From Shewanella sp. MBTL60-112-B2 (lineage in GTDB: Bacteria > Pseudomonadota > Gammaproteobacteria > Enterobacterales > Shewanellaceae): 64,000 bases of DNA. Below the pieces are notes generated by a model. It saw nothing but the letters and a program-made list of their open reading frames with translations, made no database searches and was not told the origin of the DNA. The translations under genes were made by a program, and so were the position numbers. Positions 8,796 through 18,641 of this stretch are shown piece by piece (the first letter of the stretch is position 1; every line of letters begins with the position of its first letter). The stretch lies in assembly GCF_019655055.1 (NCBI RefSeq), contig NZ_BPFA01000014.1:1-64000 (forward strand). Direction: 5' to 3'.

Positions 8796-9824
8796 TTATT
8801 GTGCCTGAGTAACAGGATTAACTTCAATAGTGATATGAGACAAGCGCTCAAAATCTGCTAGTTTCGCCCTAAAATAATCAGCATTGCTAGTGCTTTCAGC
8901 ACACAGGACCATACTAGCAGCATAGTGATTAGCACTTATCTTCCACACATGGAGATCAAGTAACTGTGCTTCTTCTTTCTCTAATGTCTGCTTTATCTTA
9001 TCAAGGTAGGCCTGATCGATACTCGCATCCAATAATATTGGCCCTGTTTGTTTGAGTAATCCCCATGCCCATCGACTTATGATCAGCGCTCCGACAATCC
9101 CCATAACAGGATCCAGCCAATTAAGACCAAAGTATTTACCCATCAATAAGGCGCCAATGGCTAATAATGATGTTAAGGCGTCAGCCAGCACATGAAAATA
9201 TGCGGCACGTAAATTATGATCGTGACCATGATGCTGGTTATCTTGGCGACTGTGCTGGTGTTCATGGTTCTGGTGGCTGTGACTATCGGAATGCTGGTTA
9301 GTATGATCGTGGCTGTGACTGTGTGAATGATCATGACTGTGTTCGTGACCGTGCGAATGGCTATGATGATCTTTTAATAGAAAAACACTCACCACATTAA
9401 CCACAAGACCAATAATCGCCACTAGAATGGCCTGATTGAAATAGATCTCATGAGGGTTAAAGATTCTGACACTCGACTCAGCCAACATGATAAGTGCGAC
9501 TAATCCCAAGGCGATAGCACTGGTATACCCTCCGAGTACGCTCACCTTGCCAGTTCCATACGAAAACTCTGGCGAATTTGCATGTTTTCGTGCATAGCGG
9601 TAGGCGAACAAGGTAATCATGAAAGCCGCTGCGTGGGTTCCCATATGCCAGCCATCAGCTAATAATGCCATTGAACCATAAATGGTACCGGCAATGATCT
9701 CTGCCAGCATAGTCACTATCGTAAGTACTAAGACGTAGGCGGTATTACGCTCTCCAGCACTATTCTGAGTCGAAAACTTCTGTTTATCTACACAATGAAT
9801 TGCAGCCTGTTCACCATCGTTCAT
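8796..9824 (-). CDS. dmeF: CDF-family divalent metal efflux protein, DmeF-like
   Basis: This is a cation diffusion facilitator with about six transmembrane helices, exporting divalent metal in exchange for protons at the inner membrane. The LLADGWHMGTHAAAF and HVLADALTS segments hold the paired H/D transport-site residues of TM2 and TM5. Between TM4 and TM5 lies a histidine-rich loop (about residues 153-203, over 20 His) that probably binds or senses metal. The long N-terminus, the GSMALLADGWHMGTHA motif and the DHNLRAAYFHVLADALTS motif match the DmeF (Co/Ni) branch better than ZitB/CzcD. The substrate assignment is inference. It heads a two-gene transcript with the MarR regulator. Confidence 0.85.
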   Translation of the reverse strand: MNDGEQAAIHCVDKQKFSTQNSAGERNTAYVLVLTIVTMLAEIIAGTIYGSMALLADGWHMGTHAAAFMITLFAYRYARKHANSPEFSYGTGKVSVLGGYTSAIALGLVALIMLAESSVRIFNPHEIYFNQAILVAIIGLVVNVVSVFLLKDHHSHSHGHEHSHDHSHSHSHDHTNQHSDSHSHQNHEHQHSRQDNQHHGHDHNLRAAYFHVLADALTSLLAIGALLMGKYFGLNWLDPVMGIVGALIISRWAWGLLKQTGPILLDASIDQAYLDKIKQTLEKEEAQLLDLHVWKISANHYAASMVLCAESTSNADYFRAKLADFERLSHITIEVNPVTQAQ

Positions 9825-10284
9825 AAATTACGCCCTTGAATATTTTGTCTTAACATCTAGCCATAATCTCTTAGCTATCGTTCATTTCTGACTTATCGCT
9901 TCTATTAAAAGCCTGTCCGAACAGCTCAATTTCGATGACAAACAAGGAAATCAAACTGACCAACAAGGTTTGAGCTACTAATTAATCGTGAAACGAGTAT
10001 TTTGACAATCAAACTAAGTTTGCGCTTTTAGGAGACGTAAAACAAGAGTTGGGACTATTTATATGATCTTGCACTATACCGTTAAACATAAATGATGCGT
10101 TGTTAATAAGCTTAAACCTAGGTAAAGGCGAACTTTATGCAAACCTCGCAGTCATATTTGGATAGCAATCATTGGGGCTGTAACAGCAGGCTGAGTATTT
10201 TTTTGTTTTTTTAACCCTTTTTGAAAACGACCCCGTTTATAGAGGTATTGAACACAGACAATACCTTTTTATATTGGAGATTTT
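9825..10284. other. Divergent intergenic region dmeF / eco
   Basis: 460 bp must contain the promoters of dmeF (leftward) and ecotin (rightward). It includes an extended T-rich run just before the ecotin leader. I could not identify a convincing operator or promoter pair. Confidence 0.4.
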
Positions 10285-10866
10285 ATGACTTTATTTAATG
10301 CTGGTAACACACGTTTTGCAGCTACACTTTTAACTTCTTCTTTGATTCTTTCTGCCTTTTCATTCAATGCAAGTGCAACTAGCCCTGCTCACCCATCAGG
10401 ATTAAATCAAAATATGATCAATGCACAAATGTTTACTACGGCAGATTATAGTTCGACCAAAGAGACTAAAATGTACCCAGCGCCAAAGGAAGGCCAAGTA
10501 CAGCACATCTTAACCTTGCCAAAGCTGGACAATGAAGCCGACTATATGGTTGAGATCCAGATAGGCCAGACAAAGATGGTTGACTGTAACAAGCACGGTT
10601 TGTCTGGCGGACTTAAACAGCAAACGGTTAAAGGCTGGGGTTATAACTACTATCAAGTTGACAGCATTAGCGAAGGTCCAAGCACCATGATGGCTTGCTT
10701 TGATGAAGCAAAAACAGAGAAGTTCCTGCCTATCCGTGATGATCTGATGCTTAAATACGACAGTCGTTTACCTAAGGTATTTTATCTACCAGAAAACACA
10801 CAAATACGTTACCGTGTTTGGAAAGTCGAATCTGCATTTAGCTATTCTGGTAATACAACAAAATAG
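10285..10866 (+). CDS. eco: Ecotin, periplasmic serine protease inhibitor
   Basis: Ecotin is a dimeric periplasmic inhibitor of chymotrypsin-fold serine proteases. A signal peptide (residues 1 to about 31, ending FNASA) precedes the mature domain. The reactive loop STMMAC is present: M135 is the P1 residue, as M84 in E. coli ecotin, and C101 and C138 would form the conserved disulphide. VKGWGYNYY and [10 protein letters not shown] are family hallmarks. The protein (193) is longer than E. coli ecotin because of an N-terminal extension of about 30 residues before the YPAPKEGQ segment. A GGAG site precedes the ATG. It is a single-gene unit closed by a strong terminator shared with eda. Confidence 0.95.
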   Translation: MTLFNAGNTRFAATLLTSSLILSAFSFNASATSPAHPSGLNQNMINAQMFTTADYSSTKETKMYPAPKEGQVQHILTLPKLDNEADYMVEIQIGQTKMVDCNKHGLSGGLKQQTVKGWGYNYYQVDSISEGPSTMMACFDEAKTEKFLPIRDDLMLKYDSRLPKVFYLPENTQIRYRVWKVESAFSYSGNTTK

Positions 10867-10890
10867 CAGTAAGTAGTTATTTTTAAATAA

Positions 10891-10918
10891 AAAAAGCTAC
10901 CTTAAGGTAGCTTTTTTT
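10891..10918. terminator. Bidirectional terminator between eco and eda
   Basis: A palindromic hairpin built on AGCTACC / GGTAGCT, with A tract on the left and T tract on the right, serves the convergent eco and eda transcripts. Confidence 0.9.
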
Positions 10919-10942
10919 ATGACTATTAGCGGCTTTTATCCA

Positions 10943-11590
10943 TTAAGATTTAAGCGCACCAATCGCTTCTTTACACAGAGCGGTAATACGCTCCCAATCG
11001 CCCTGTTCCATCGCATCTGTTGGCGCAATCCAGCTGCCACCAATACAGTCAACATTCTTAAGCGCTAAGTAATCTTTATAGCTACTTGGAGTAATGCCGC
11101 CAGTTGGACAGAAACGAATATTAGCAAGTGGGCCAGAAAATGCCTTCAGTGCATTTACGCCACCTGATGCTTCAGCAGGGAAAAACTTAAAATTGGTGTA
11201 TCCCAGTGCCATGCCTTTCATCACTTCTGAAATGCTCGCAACACCAGGGATCAACGGAGTGTTACCCGCCATTGCAGCTTCAAGCAGCTCAGTTGTAGCA
11301 CCTGGGGTGATAACAAACTGAGCACCCGCAGAAATCGCCTGCTCTAACTGTGCTTTATTCAAAATAGTACCCGCGCCCACTAAGGCCTCTGGCACTTCTT
11401 GAGCAATCTTAGTGATGGCTTCTAAAGCACAATCTGTACGTAGTGTTACCTCTAAAACTGAGATCCCACCAGCGACTAGCGCCTTAGCAAGTGGCACAGC
11501 ATGTTCAATCTTATTGATCACCATGACAGGAACAATAGGGCTGCGTTTAAAAATATCTTGCGGCTGTATTAACCAGTTATTCTCAAGCAT
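10943..11590 (-). CDS. eda: KDPG/KHG aldolase
   Basis: It cleaves 2-keto-3-deoxy-6-phosphogluconate into pyruvate and glyceraldehyde-3-phosphate, the last step of the Entner-Doudoroff route. The 215-residue class I aldolase has EVTLRT (catalytic Glu), the Schiff-base lysine in NFKFFPAE and a phosphate-binding CPTGGI loop. It is the last gene of zwf-pgl-edd-eda, 21 bp after edd. Confidence 0.97.
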   Translation of the reverse strand: MLENNWLIQPQDIFKRSPIVPVMVINKIEHAVPLAKALVAGGISVLEVTLRTDCALEAITKIAQEVPEALVGAGTILNKAQLEQAISAGAQFVITPGATTELLEAAMAGNTPLIPGVASISEVMKGMALGYTNFKFFPAEASGGVNALKAFSGPLANIRFCPTGGITPSSYKDYLALKNVDCIGGSWIAPTDAMEQGDWERITALCKEAIGALKS

Positions 11591-11611
11591 TGCGTTACTC
11601 TTCCTTAAACT

Positions 11612-13438
11612 TTAATAGTGTTCATCAATAGCACTAGTGCTTCGCGCACCAGTTTCTGGACTGCTTAGGCTAGCGCGCAGTGCACCAAAAAGCTCTCGTC
11701 CCATTCCATAACTTGTTTTTTGCAAATCGACTTTTTCGGTAACTCTTGAATTGAGTTCAGTTTCATCGACTAGTAGAGACAGTTCACCTGTTGTTGCATT
11801 GACTCTGACTAGATCACCATTATGGATCTTAGCGATTAGACCGCCATCTAAAGCCTCTGGCGTTAAATGAATAGCTGCAGGCACTTTACCCGACGCGCCA
11901 GACATACGACCATCGGTCAGTAGCGCGACCTTAAAGCCTCTATCTTGTAACGTACCAAGGATTGGTGTGAGCTTATGTAACTCTGGCATGCCAATGGCTT
12001 TAGGACCTTGTCCCTTAACCACGACAACACAGTCTTTATCGAGATCGCCCGCTTTAAAGATAGCTTCAAGCTTATTCTGATCGTCAATCACTACCGCTGG
12101 AGCTTCAACAACTCGATGTTGCTCAGCCACCGCCGACACTTTAATCACCGCGCGGCCCAGATTACCTTTCAGCAATTTAAGTCCACCGTTACTTTGGAAC
12201 GGCGTATTAAGTCCTGTTAGCACTTCAGAGTCTAAGCTGGTCTTTGGACCATCAACCCAAGTTAATTCGCCATTGCGAATTTGTGGCTCTTGGGTATAAC
12301 GCTTAAGACCAAAACCTGCCACTGTATCGACATCTTCGTGAAGTAAACCACCATCTAGCAGTTCTTTTATCAAGTACGCCATACCACCAGCAGCGTGGAA
12401 GTGGTTAATATCTGCATGGCCATTTGGATACACACGTGCAAGTAGCGGCACTGCATCTGAAAGTTCAGAGAAATCATCCCAGTTCACGATAATGCCTGCA
12501 GCGCGAGCAGCAGCAACAATATGCATAGTCAGGTTAGTTGAACCACCTGTTGCCAATAGCGCAACAATGCCGTTAACCACTGACTTTTCAGATACCACTT
12601 TACCGATTGGCGTGTATTGAGTGCCCATTTCGGTTAAACGGCAAACCTGCTTAGCGGCAGTCTTGCTCAATACATCACGTAGCGGATCATCTGGGTTGAC
12701 AAAAGATGATCCAGGTAGCTGAAGTCCCATCACCTCAAGCATCAACTGGTTACTGTTAGCTGTACCGTAGAAAGTACAGGTTCCCGCACTATGATAAGAC
12801 TTAGACTCAGCATCTAATAACGCCGCTCTATCGATTTCACCTTGGGCATACTTTTGGCGAATACGTGCCTTTTCCTTATTAGGAATACCCGACTTCATCG
12901 GTCCAGCTGGCACAAATAACATAGGTAGGTGACCAAAGCTCAGTGCACCAATCAACAGACCCGGTACAATCTTGTCGCAAATACCTAGCAGTAAAGCACC
13001 GTCGAACATGTTATGTGATAAACCAACCGCGGTGCCCATGGCAATGACTTCACGGCTTAATAAGCTAAGCTCCATGCCAGGCTGACCTTGAGTCACGCCA
13101 TCACACATAGCCGGTACACCACCTGCAACTTGGGCAACGCTACCCACTTCATTACAAGCTTGCTTCAACATATCTGGATACTCACCATATGGTTGATGAG
13201 CAGATAACATGTCATTAAAAGAGGTGATAATACCGATATTAGCTTTGTTTAACTGCTTTATGTCGGACTTGTCACTTGGGTTACAAGCTGCAAATCCGTG
13301 AGCTAAGTTACCGCAACTCAGTGCGCTACGGTGAACACCTTTATTTTTAGCATCATCGAGCGCCGCTAAATACTTAGCGCGAGAATCTTTGCTTCGTTCA
13401 ATAATTCTGTCAGTAACAGATTGTACAACGCTGTGCAT
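11612..13438 (-). CDS. edd: 6-phosphogluconate dehydratase
   Basis: An IlvD/Edd-family [4Fe-4S] dehydratase that converts 6-phosphogluconate to KDPG. The 608-residue length matches the family. [25 protein letters not shown], the family signature, carries one cluster cysteine, and [15 protein letters not shown] is the conserved C-terminal loop. It starts 9 bp after the pgl stop, within the zwf operon. Confidence 0.97.
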   Translation of the reverse strand: MHSVVQSVTDRIIERSKDSRAKYLAALDDAKNKGVHRSALSCGNLAHGFAACNPSDKSDIKQLNKANIGIITSFNDMLSAHQPYGEYPDMLKQACNEVGSVAQVAGGVPAMCDGVTQGQPGMELSLLSREVIAMGTAVGLSHNMFDGALLLGICDKIVPGLLIGALSFGHLPMLFVPAGPMKSGIPNKEKARIRQKYAQGEIDRAALLDAESKSYHSAGTCTFYGTANSNQLMLEVMGLQLPGSSFVNPDDPLRDVLSKTAAKQVCRLTEMGTQYTPIGKVVSEKSVVNGIVALLATGGSTNLTMHIVAAARAAGIIVNWDDFSELSDAVPLLARVYPNGHADINHFHAAGGMAYLIKELLDGGLLHEDVDTVAGFGLKRYTQEPQIRNGELTWVDGPKTSLDSEVLTGLNTPFQSNGGLKLLKGNLGRAVIKVSAVAEQHRVVEAPAVVIDDQNKLEAIFKAGDLDKDCVVVVKGQGPKAIGMPELHKLTPILGTLQDRGFKVALLTDGRMSGASGKVPAAIHLTPEALDGGLIAKIHNGDLVRVNATTGELSLLVDETELNSRVTEKVDLQKTSYGMGRELFGALRASLSSPETGARSTSAIDEHY

Positions 13439-13447
13439 AATTACTCC

Positions 13448-14152
13448 TTAAGCGCTCCAGTAAACATCAACAGGTGTTTTGTGCTGTTCGAGTACTGCTC
13501 GAATTGGCATTTCACGCGTGTCTTCGCTTGCTAGTGCTTGTCGGTAAACATCAAGTTTTTGTTCACCAACGATATGTAGATAGATTTGGCGACTGGCTAA
13601 TATTGCTGACTTTGACAAAGAAATCCGTGAATGCGGTGCATTACCGGGTGTAACAGCAACACACAGATCAGACGTCGTTAATGCATTATCAAGTTCAGCT
13701 TCTGCAGCGCAAGGGAACCATGAACAAGTATGTCCATCATTTCCCATACCTAATACGACAACGTCGAAAGGCTTAGGAAAGCTTGCTAACTGCTCAGTTG
13801 CCATGGCGCAGCCTTCTTTTGGCGAAGAATACATATTCTTCAAGCCACGAAATTTTGCACTGGCAGCTCTATTTTTAAGTAGGTTGTTTCTTACCAAACG
13901 CTCATTGGAATCGCCGTGTTCAGGACTGACCCAACGCTCATCGGCAAGAGTGATAAATACATCACTCCAGTCGATAGCTTTCTTGCTAAGTAACTCAAAC
14001 AATTTAAGCGGAGTTGAGCCACCAGAAACAATCAGACTTGCCTTACCACGTGCATCAACAGCTTCTTGCAGTTGATTAGCAATACGCTCGGCAAGTTGCG
14101 CTTCTAACGCCTCTTTGTTATCGAATGATTTGAAAACAGTTTCTTTAATCAT
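13448..14152 (-). CDS. pgl: 6-phosphogluconolactonase
   Basis: A DevB-type lactonase of 234 residues that hydrolyses 6-phosphogluconolactone. SGGSTPLKLFELL and LGMGNDGHTCSWFP are the sugar-phosphate-binding and catalytic motifs (GMGxDGHTAS-type). It lies 9 bp after zwf and 9 bp before edd. Confidence 0.96.
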   Translation of the reverse strand: MIKETVFKSFDNKEALEAQLAERIANQLQEAVDARGKASLIVSGGSTPLKLFELLSKKAIDWSDVFITLADERWVSPEHGDSNERLVRNNLLKNRAASAKFRGLKNMYSSPKEGCAMATEQLASFPKPFDVVVLGMGNDGHTCSWFPCAAEAELDNALTTSDLCVAVTPGNAPHSRISLSKSAILASRQIYLHIVGEQKLDVYRQALASEDTREMPIRAVLEQHKTPVDVYWSA

Positions 14153-14161
14153 TATCTCCCC

Positions 14162-15634
14162 TTACTCGTCCCAAGAACGACCATCTTTAGTAATAAGTGC
14201 AACAGAGGCGACTGGGCCCCACGTGCCTGCTGGATAAGGTTTTGGCTTTTCGTCTGTTTCTTCCCACGCTTGAATAATGCCATCAACCCAGCTCCAGGCT
14301 TGCTCAACTTCATCTCGGCGTACAAACAATGCCTGGTTACCTAGCATGGCTTCGAGCAATAAACGCTCATATGCATCGGCAATACGCTCGTTCTTAAAGG
14401 TCTCAGAGAAACTTAAATCGAGCTTAGTGGTTTGTAGACGCTGCTTTTCACCCAGACCTGGCACCTTATTCAACATCTGAATTTCAACCCCTTCATGAGG
14501 CTGCAATCTAATTGTCAGTTTATTTGGTGGCAGGTTACGGTAATTAGAGCTGTATAAGTTATGTGGTGGGTTCTTAAAGTAAACCACAATTTCAGAGCTC
14601 TTAAACGGCATACGCTTGCCACTACGTAAGTAGAATGGCACGCCAGCCCAGCGCCAGTTATCGATGTCGACTCTTAGTGCAACAAAGGTCTCAGCATTTG
14701 ACTGAACATTTGCGCCCTCTTCTTCTAGGTAGCCAGGAACCGGGGCACCTTTTAAGAAACCAGAGCTATATTGACCACGAACCGTGTTCTCATAGATGTT
14801 GTCGGCATTAATAGGTCGCAGTGACTTAAGTACTTTAACTTTTTCGTCGCGAATATTGTCTGCATCTAAGTTAACAGGAGGATCCATTGCTACAAGCGTT
14901 AACACCTGTAGTAAATGGTTTTGGATCATGTCGCGCATCTGGCCCGCTTTGTCGAAATAGCCCCAACGGCCTTCGATACCCACTTCTTCAGCAACTGTTA
15001 GCTGTACATGGTCGATCGTTCGGTTATCCCATTTGGATGCAAATAACGAGTTAGCAAAACGCAGCGCAAGCAGGTTTTGTACTGTCTCTTTACCTAAGTA
15101 ATGGTCGATACGATAAACTTGGTTTTCTTCGAAGTAGGCTGAGACTTGGTCGTTAATGATGCGAGAGCTTGCGAGATCGGAACCAATTGGCTTTTCTAGA
15201 ACGACGCGAGAGTCAGGGAAAATAAGGTTTTGTTCGTGTAGACAACGACAGATGTCGCCGAAAATAGCGGGAGGAGTGGCGAAATAACTCACCATGACGC
15301 GTTTTTCGGGTTCGAGAATATCGTGGAAAGCTTGATAGCCATCAGACTCTGTGAAGTTAGTGCCAACATAATGACAACGGTCTAAGAAACGGTTCACCGT
15401 GTCTTCACAAAGATCGTCTTTTACAAAGGTCGTTAAGGCGTTTACCACCAGCTCGCGGTATTCTTCTTGACTGAATTCATCCTTTGCGACGCCGAGAATT
15501 TTAGTATCGACATTCAGCAAATTGGCTTTATCGAGTTGGTATAAAGAAGGAAGTAACTTACGCTTTGCAAGATCTCCCTTGGTACCAAATAGAACAAAAT
15601 CACAAGCTTTGGCTTTAGGTGTCGTAATGCCCAT
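14162..15634 (-). CDS. zwf: Glucose-6-phosphate 1-dehydrogenase
   Basis: It oxidises glucose-6-phosphate with NAD(P)+ to 6-phosphogluconolactone and is the first gene of the operon. GTKGDLAKRK is the nucleotide-binding loop and RIDHYLGKE the substrate-binding/catalytic motif. I prefer the ATG at 15634 (490 residues) over the GTG at 15658, because an AAAGGAG ribosome site lies inside the first codons of the longer version and the shorter product begins like other Shewanella Zwf proteins as I recall them. A HexR-like palindrome lies about 65 bp upstream. Confidence 0.95.
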   Translation of the reverse strand: MGITTPKAKACDFVLFGTKGDLAKRKLLPSLYQLDKANLLNVDTKILGVAKDEFSQEEYRELVVNALTTFVKDDLCEDTVNRFLDRCHYVGTNFTESDGYQAFHDILEPEKRVMVSYFATPPAIFGDICRCLHEQNLIFPDSRVVLEKPIGSDLASSRIINDQVSAYFEENQVYRIDHYLGKETVQNLLALRFANSLFASKWDNRTIDHVQLTVAEEVGIEGRWGYFDKAGQMRDMIQNHLLQVLTLVAMDPPVNLDADNIRDEKVKVLKSLRPINADNIYENTVRGQYSSGFLKGAPVPGYLEEEGANVQSNAETFVALRVDIDNWRWAGVPFYLRSGKRMPFKSSEIVVYFKNPPHNLYSSNYRNLPPNKLTIRLQPHEGVEIQMLNKVPGLGEKQRLQTTKLDLSFSETFKNERIADAYERLLLEAMLGNQALFVRRDEVEQAWSWVDGIIQAWEETDEKPKPYPAGTWGPVASVALITKDGRSWDE

Positions 15635-15696
15635 CGCTTCAAAATCTCCTTTTGACACTGTGCCTCATCATTTTTGATGAGAATTCACACGTTTGT

Positions 15697-15711
15697 TGTA
15701 ATATAACAACA
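15697..15711. promoter_or_regulatory. Candidate HexR operator between zwf and hexR
   Basis: TGTAATATAACAACA fits the Shewanella HexR consensus (TGTAAT-N3-ATTACA) with two mismatches in the right half. It also sits inside a larger symmetrical TGTTGT-N6-ACAACA at 15694-15711. It lies in the divergent zwf/hexR region, where HexR regulation is known in this group. Confidence 0.6.
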
Positions 15712-15949
15712 GAAATAGCTAATTGCATCTAAATTTTATAATAAACTTCAAGTTAGCTTATTAGGTATGTTACGCCATAATCTGGTATGCTTTCGTGATA
15801 AAATTACTAAAAATTATCGCGTTTGTAACTGTTGTCATTATAAATTAATGTTGGCCTTAGCGCTCTGTAATTAACGGTAACTAGACGTCAAATAATAAGC
15901 TTCAACTAAATATAATAAAACTACATTACTATTGAGTGGACGTACGCAT

Positions 15950-16804
15950 ATGAATACCCTCGAAAAGGTGCAGAAAAGCCTTACACATTTTAGTAAATCT
16001 GAACGTAAAGTTGCAGAAGTTATTTTGTCTTCGCCGCAAACCGCGATTCACTCAAGTATCGCAACATTGGCGAAAATGGCTGATGTGAGTGAACCCACAG
16101 TTAATCGTTTCTGTCGGCGCCTTGATACCAAGGGCTTTCCCGACTTTAAGCTCCACTTGGCGCAAAGCCTAGCCAATGGTACGCCATACGTTAGCCGTCA
16201 CGTGGAAGAAGATGATAGTCCGGATTCATATACTACAAAGATTTTTGAATCTTCTATGGCATCTCTCGATACCGCTAGACAAAGTATCGACACTGCTGCC
16301 ATCAACAAGGCTGTAGACATTTTAACTCAAGCTAAGAAAATCTCTTTCTTTGGCTTAGGTGCCTCTGCTTCTGTTGCACACGATGCTCAGAATAAATTCT
16401 TCCGCTTTAATGTGCCAGTCATCAGTTTCGATGATGTGCTTATGCAGCGCATGAGCTGTATCAACAGCAATGAAGGTGATGTTGTCGTGCTGATTTCTCA
16501 TACAGGCCGCACTAAATCACTTATCGATATCGCAAAACTTGCCCGTGAAAATGGCGCAGCAGTTATTGGTATTACTGCCAGACATTCACCACTATCAACG
16601 GTTTGTACACTTCCAGTCACAATGGAAGTACCTGAAGATACCGATATGTATTTACCTATGGCTTCACGTTTAGCACAATTAGTTATAATTGATGTGCTAG
16701 CCACAGGATTTACCCTCAGACGAGGTCCTCGTTTCCGCGAGAATTTGAAGCGAGTGAAGGAAGTGTTAAAAGAATCAAGAATAGACAAAGATCCAGTTCT
16801 GTAA
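15950..16804 (+). CDS. hexR: HexR, RpiR-family regulator of central carbon metabolism
   Basis: An N-terminal RpiR helix-turn-helix (about residues 1-77, VSEPTVNRFCRRLDTKGFPDFK) precedes a SIS sugar-phosphate domain (about 120-260, FFGLGASASVAHDAQNK and VVLISHTGRTKSLIDIA). In proteobacteria HexR binds KDPG and controls zwf, edd, pykA and gluconeogenic genes. The longer TTG start at 15932 is rejected: a GAGTGGA site is well placed for the ATG at 15950, and the family begins MNTLEKVQ. It is divergent from zwf and upstream of pykA. Confidence 0.96.
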   Translation: MNTLEKVQKSLTHFSKSERKVAEVILSSPQTAIHSSIATLAKMADVSEPTVNRFCRRLDTKGFPDFKLHLAQSLANGTPYVSRHVEEDDSPDSYTTKIFESSMASLDTARQSIDTAAINKAVDILTQAKKISFFGLGASASVAHDAQNKFFRFNVPVISFDDVLMQRMSCINSNEGDVVVLISHTGRTKSLIDIAKLARENGAAVIGITARHSPLSTVCTLPVTMEVPEDTDMYLPMASRLAQLVIIDVLATGFTLRRGPRFRENLKRVKEVLKESRIDKDPVL

Positions 16805-16913
16805 CTGACTTTCGACATGATTTTAGGCAGTTCAGCCTAAGCTGAATTGCCCACTTTCAATGATATGTTGGAATAGGTCACAAAATTAAAAACTTGAGTT
16901 AGATCATTTTGTT

Positions 16914-16928
16914 CGTAATTTTACTACA
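16914..16928. promoter_or_regulatory. Candidate HexR operator upstream of pykA
   Basis: CGTAATTTTACTACA matches TGTAAT-N3-ATTACA at 10 of 12 defined positions. It lies 60 bp before the pykA start, just upstream of a TTAATAT -10-like element. Confidence 0.65.
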
Positions 16929-16988
16929 AGTATGGGTATTGTCTGTTAATATAGGGTCAGAATTATTTAAAACTTAACGGAGTATGTC

Positions 16989-18428
16989 ATGTTCCGCAGA
17001 ACCAAAATTGTAACAACTTTGGGTCCAGCCACAGACCGTGATGACAACTTACGCCGCATTATTGCTGCCGGTGCTAACGTTGTTCGCTTAAACTTCTCTC
17101 ACGGTGCACCAGAAGATCATAAGAAACGCGCAGACGATACACGAGCGATTGCAAAAGAGCTCGGTGTTCATGTTGCCGTTTTAGGCGATCTACAGGGTCC
17201 TAAAATCCGTATTTCAACTTTTAAAGACAACAGAAAGGTTATGTTAGTGCTTGGTCAAGCCTATACCCTTGATGGCGATCTAGCGAAAGGTGAAGGCGAT
17301 GAGAACCAAGTCGGTATCGATTATAAAGAGTTACCTCAAGACGTGAGTCTTGGTGATATCTTAATGCTCGATGACGGCCGCGTTCAACTTCGTGTTGAGA
17401 GCGTTGAAGGTAACAAGGTACATACCATAGTTACTGTTGCCGGTCCTTTATCAAACAATAAAGGCATCAACAAGCAAGGCGGTGGACTGTCTGCGGCTGC
17501 TCTAACAGAAAAAGACAAGCAAGACATCATCACCGCAGCTGCGATTAAAGTTGATTACCTTGCAGTCTCTTTCCCTAGAAGCGGTGCCGATCTTAACTAC
17601 GCTCGCGATTTAGCACGTCAAGCTGGTAGTAATGCGTTAATCGTATCTAAAGTTGAGCGCGCTGAAGCCGTTGCAACTGACGAAGCGATGGACGATGTCA
17701 TTATGGCATCTGATGCAGTTATGGTTGCTCGTGGTGATCTCGGTGTTGAAATTGGCGATCCAGCTCTTGTTGCAGTGCAAAAGAGACTGATTAGCCGTTC
17801 ACGTCAATTGAATAAGCCTGTTATTACAGCTACTCAAATGATGGAATCGATGATCTCTAGCCCAATGCCAACTCGTGCAGAGGTTATGGACGTTGCAAAC
17901 GCTGTACTTGATGGTACTGATGCAGTAATGCTAAGCGCCGAAACAGCAGCGGGTGACTTCCCAGAAGAAACCGTTAAGGCAATGGCTGAAGTTTGTTTAG
18001 GTGCCGAGTCTCATCCAAGTGTGCAAGTTTCTAAGCACAGATTGGATCAGCAGTTCACCACTATTGAAGAAACTATTGCATTATCGACCATGTACGCAGC
18101 AAACCACCTAGAAGGTATCAAGGCTATTATCGCCCTTACTGAATCAGGTGCTACGCCGCAGATGATGTCTCGTATCAGCTCTGCACTGCCAATTTTTGCC
18201 TTATCACGTCATGAGTCAACTCTGGCTAAAATGGCACTTTACCGCGGTGTTCAGCCTGTTTACTTTGACTCAACTGCACATGCTCCAGAAGCGGTTGCTC
18301 AAAGAGCACTAGAAACCCTATCTCAAGCTGGCTACCTTGAAAAAGGCGACATGGCGATGATGACTAAGGGTGATGCAATGGAAACCGTTGGCGGTACTAA
18401 CACCAGCAAGGTTGTTGTTGTAGGGTAA
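16989..18428 (+). CDS. pykA: Pyruvate kinase
   Basis: It converts phosphoenolpyruvate and ADP to pyruvate and [16 protein letters not shown] begins the TIM barrel, [11 protein letters not shown] is substrate-binding, and [11 protein letters not shown] holds the family signature region. Length is 479, like E. coli PykA (type II, AMP-activated branch). A GGAG site precedes the ATG. The gene follows hexR and has its own HexR-like operator and terminator. Confidence 0.97.
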   Translation: MFRRTKIVTTLGPATDRDDNLRRIIAAGANVVRLNFSHGAPEDHKKRADDTRAIAKELGVHVAVLGDLQGPKIRISTFKDNRKVMLVLGQAYTLDGDLAKGEGDENQVGIDYKELPQDVSLGDILMLDDGRVQLRVESVEGNKVHTIVTVAGPLSNNKGINKQGGGLSAAALTEKDKQDIITAAAIKVDYLAVSFPRSGADLNYARDLARQAGSNALIVSKVERAEAVATDEAMDDVIMASDAVMVARGDLGVEIGDPALVAVQKRLISRSRQLNKPVITATQMMESMISSPMPTRAEVMDVANAVLDGTDAVMLSAETAAGDFPEETVKAMAEVCLGAESHPSVQVSKHRLDQQFTTIEETIALSTMYAANHLEGIKAIIALTESGATPQMMSRISSALPIFALSRHESTLAKMALYRGVQPVYFDSTAHAPEAVAQRALETLSQAGYLEKGDMAMMTKGDAMETVGGTNTSKVVVVG

Positions 18429-18478
18429 GTTCCCTTCTCTATTCTGGCATACCACTCTAAGGTATGACTGCAATAAAT

Positions 18479-18512
18479 AAAAAGCTACTATTTGTTAATA
18501 GTAGCTTTTTTT
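18479..18512 (+). terminator. Intrinsic terminator of pykA
   Basis: AGCTACTAT / ATAGTAGCT stem with a 6-base loop, followed by a T run. Confidence 0.9.
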
Positions 18513-18641
18513 ATACTCATCATATGAAAGCGCTACATTTCGATACGTTTATTAGATAGATCTATGGCGCTATTGCTTATATCTTAGTCACATAGAAAAC
18601 ACTACGTCATAGATATAATAGCAACAAGGAAATGTTGAACA

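Noticed and set aside
10138..10215. 25-codon ORF (starting MQTSQSYLD) upstream of ecotin
   Set aside because: Weak ribosome site, no hydrophobic or conserved pattern, ends in the T-rich run; chance ORF is more likely.
15932..15949. TTG start adding six residues to HexR
   Set aside because: The ATG at 15950 has a correctly spaced GAGTGGA site and gives the family's usual N-terminus.
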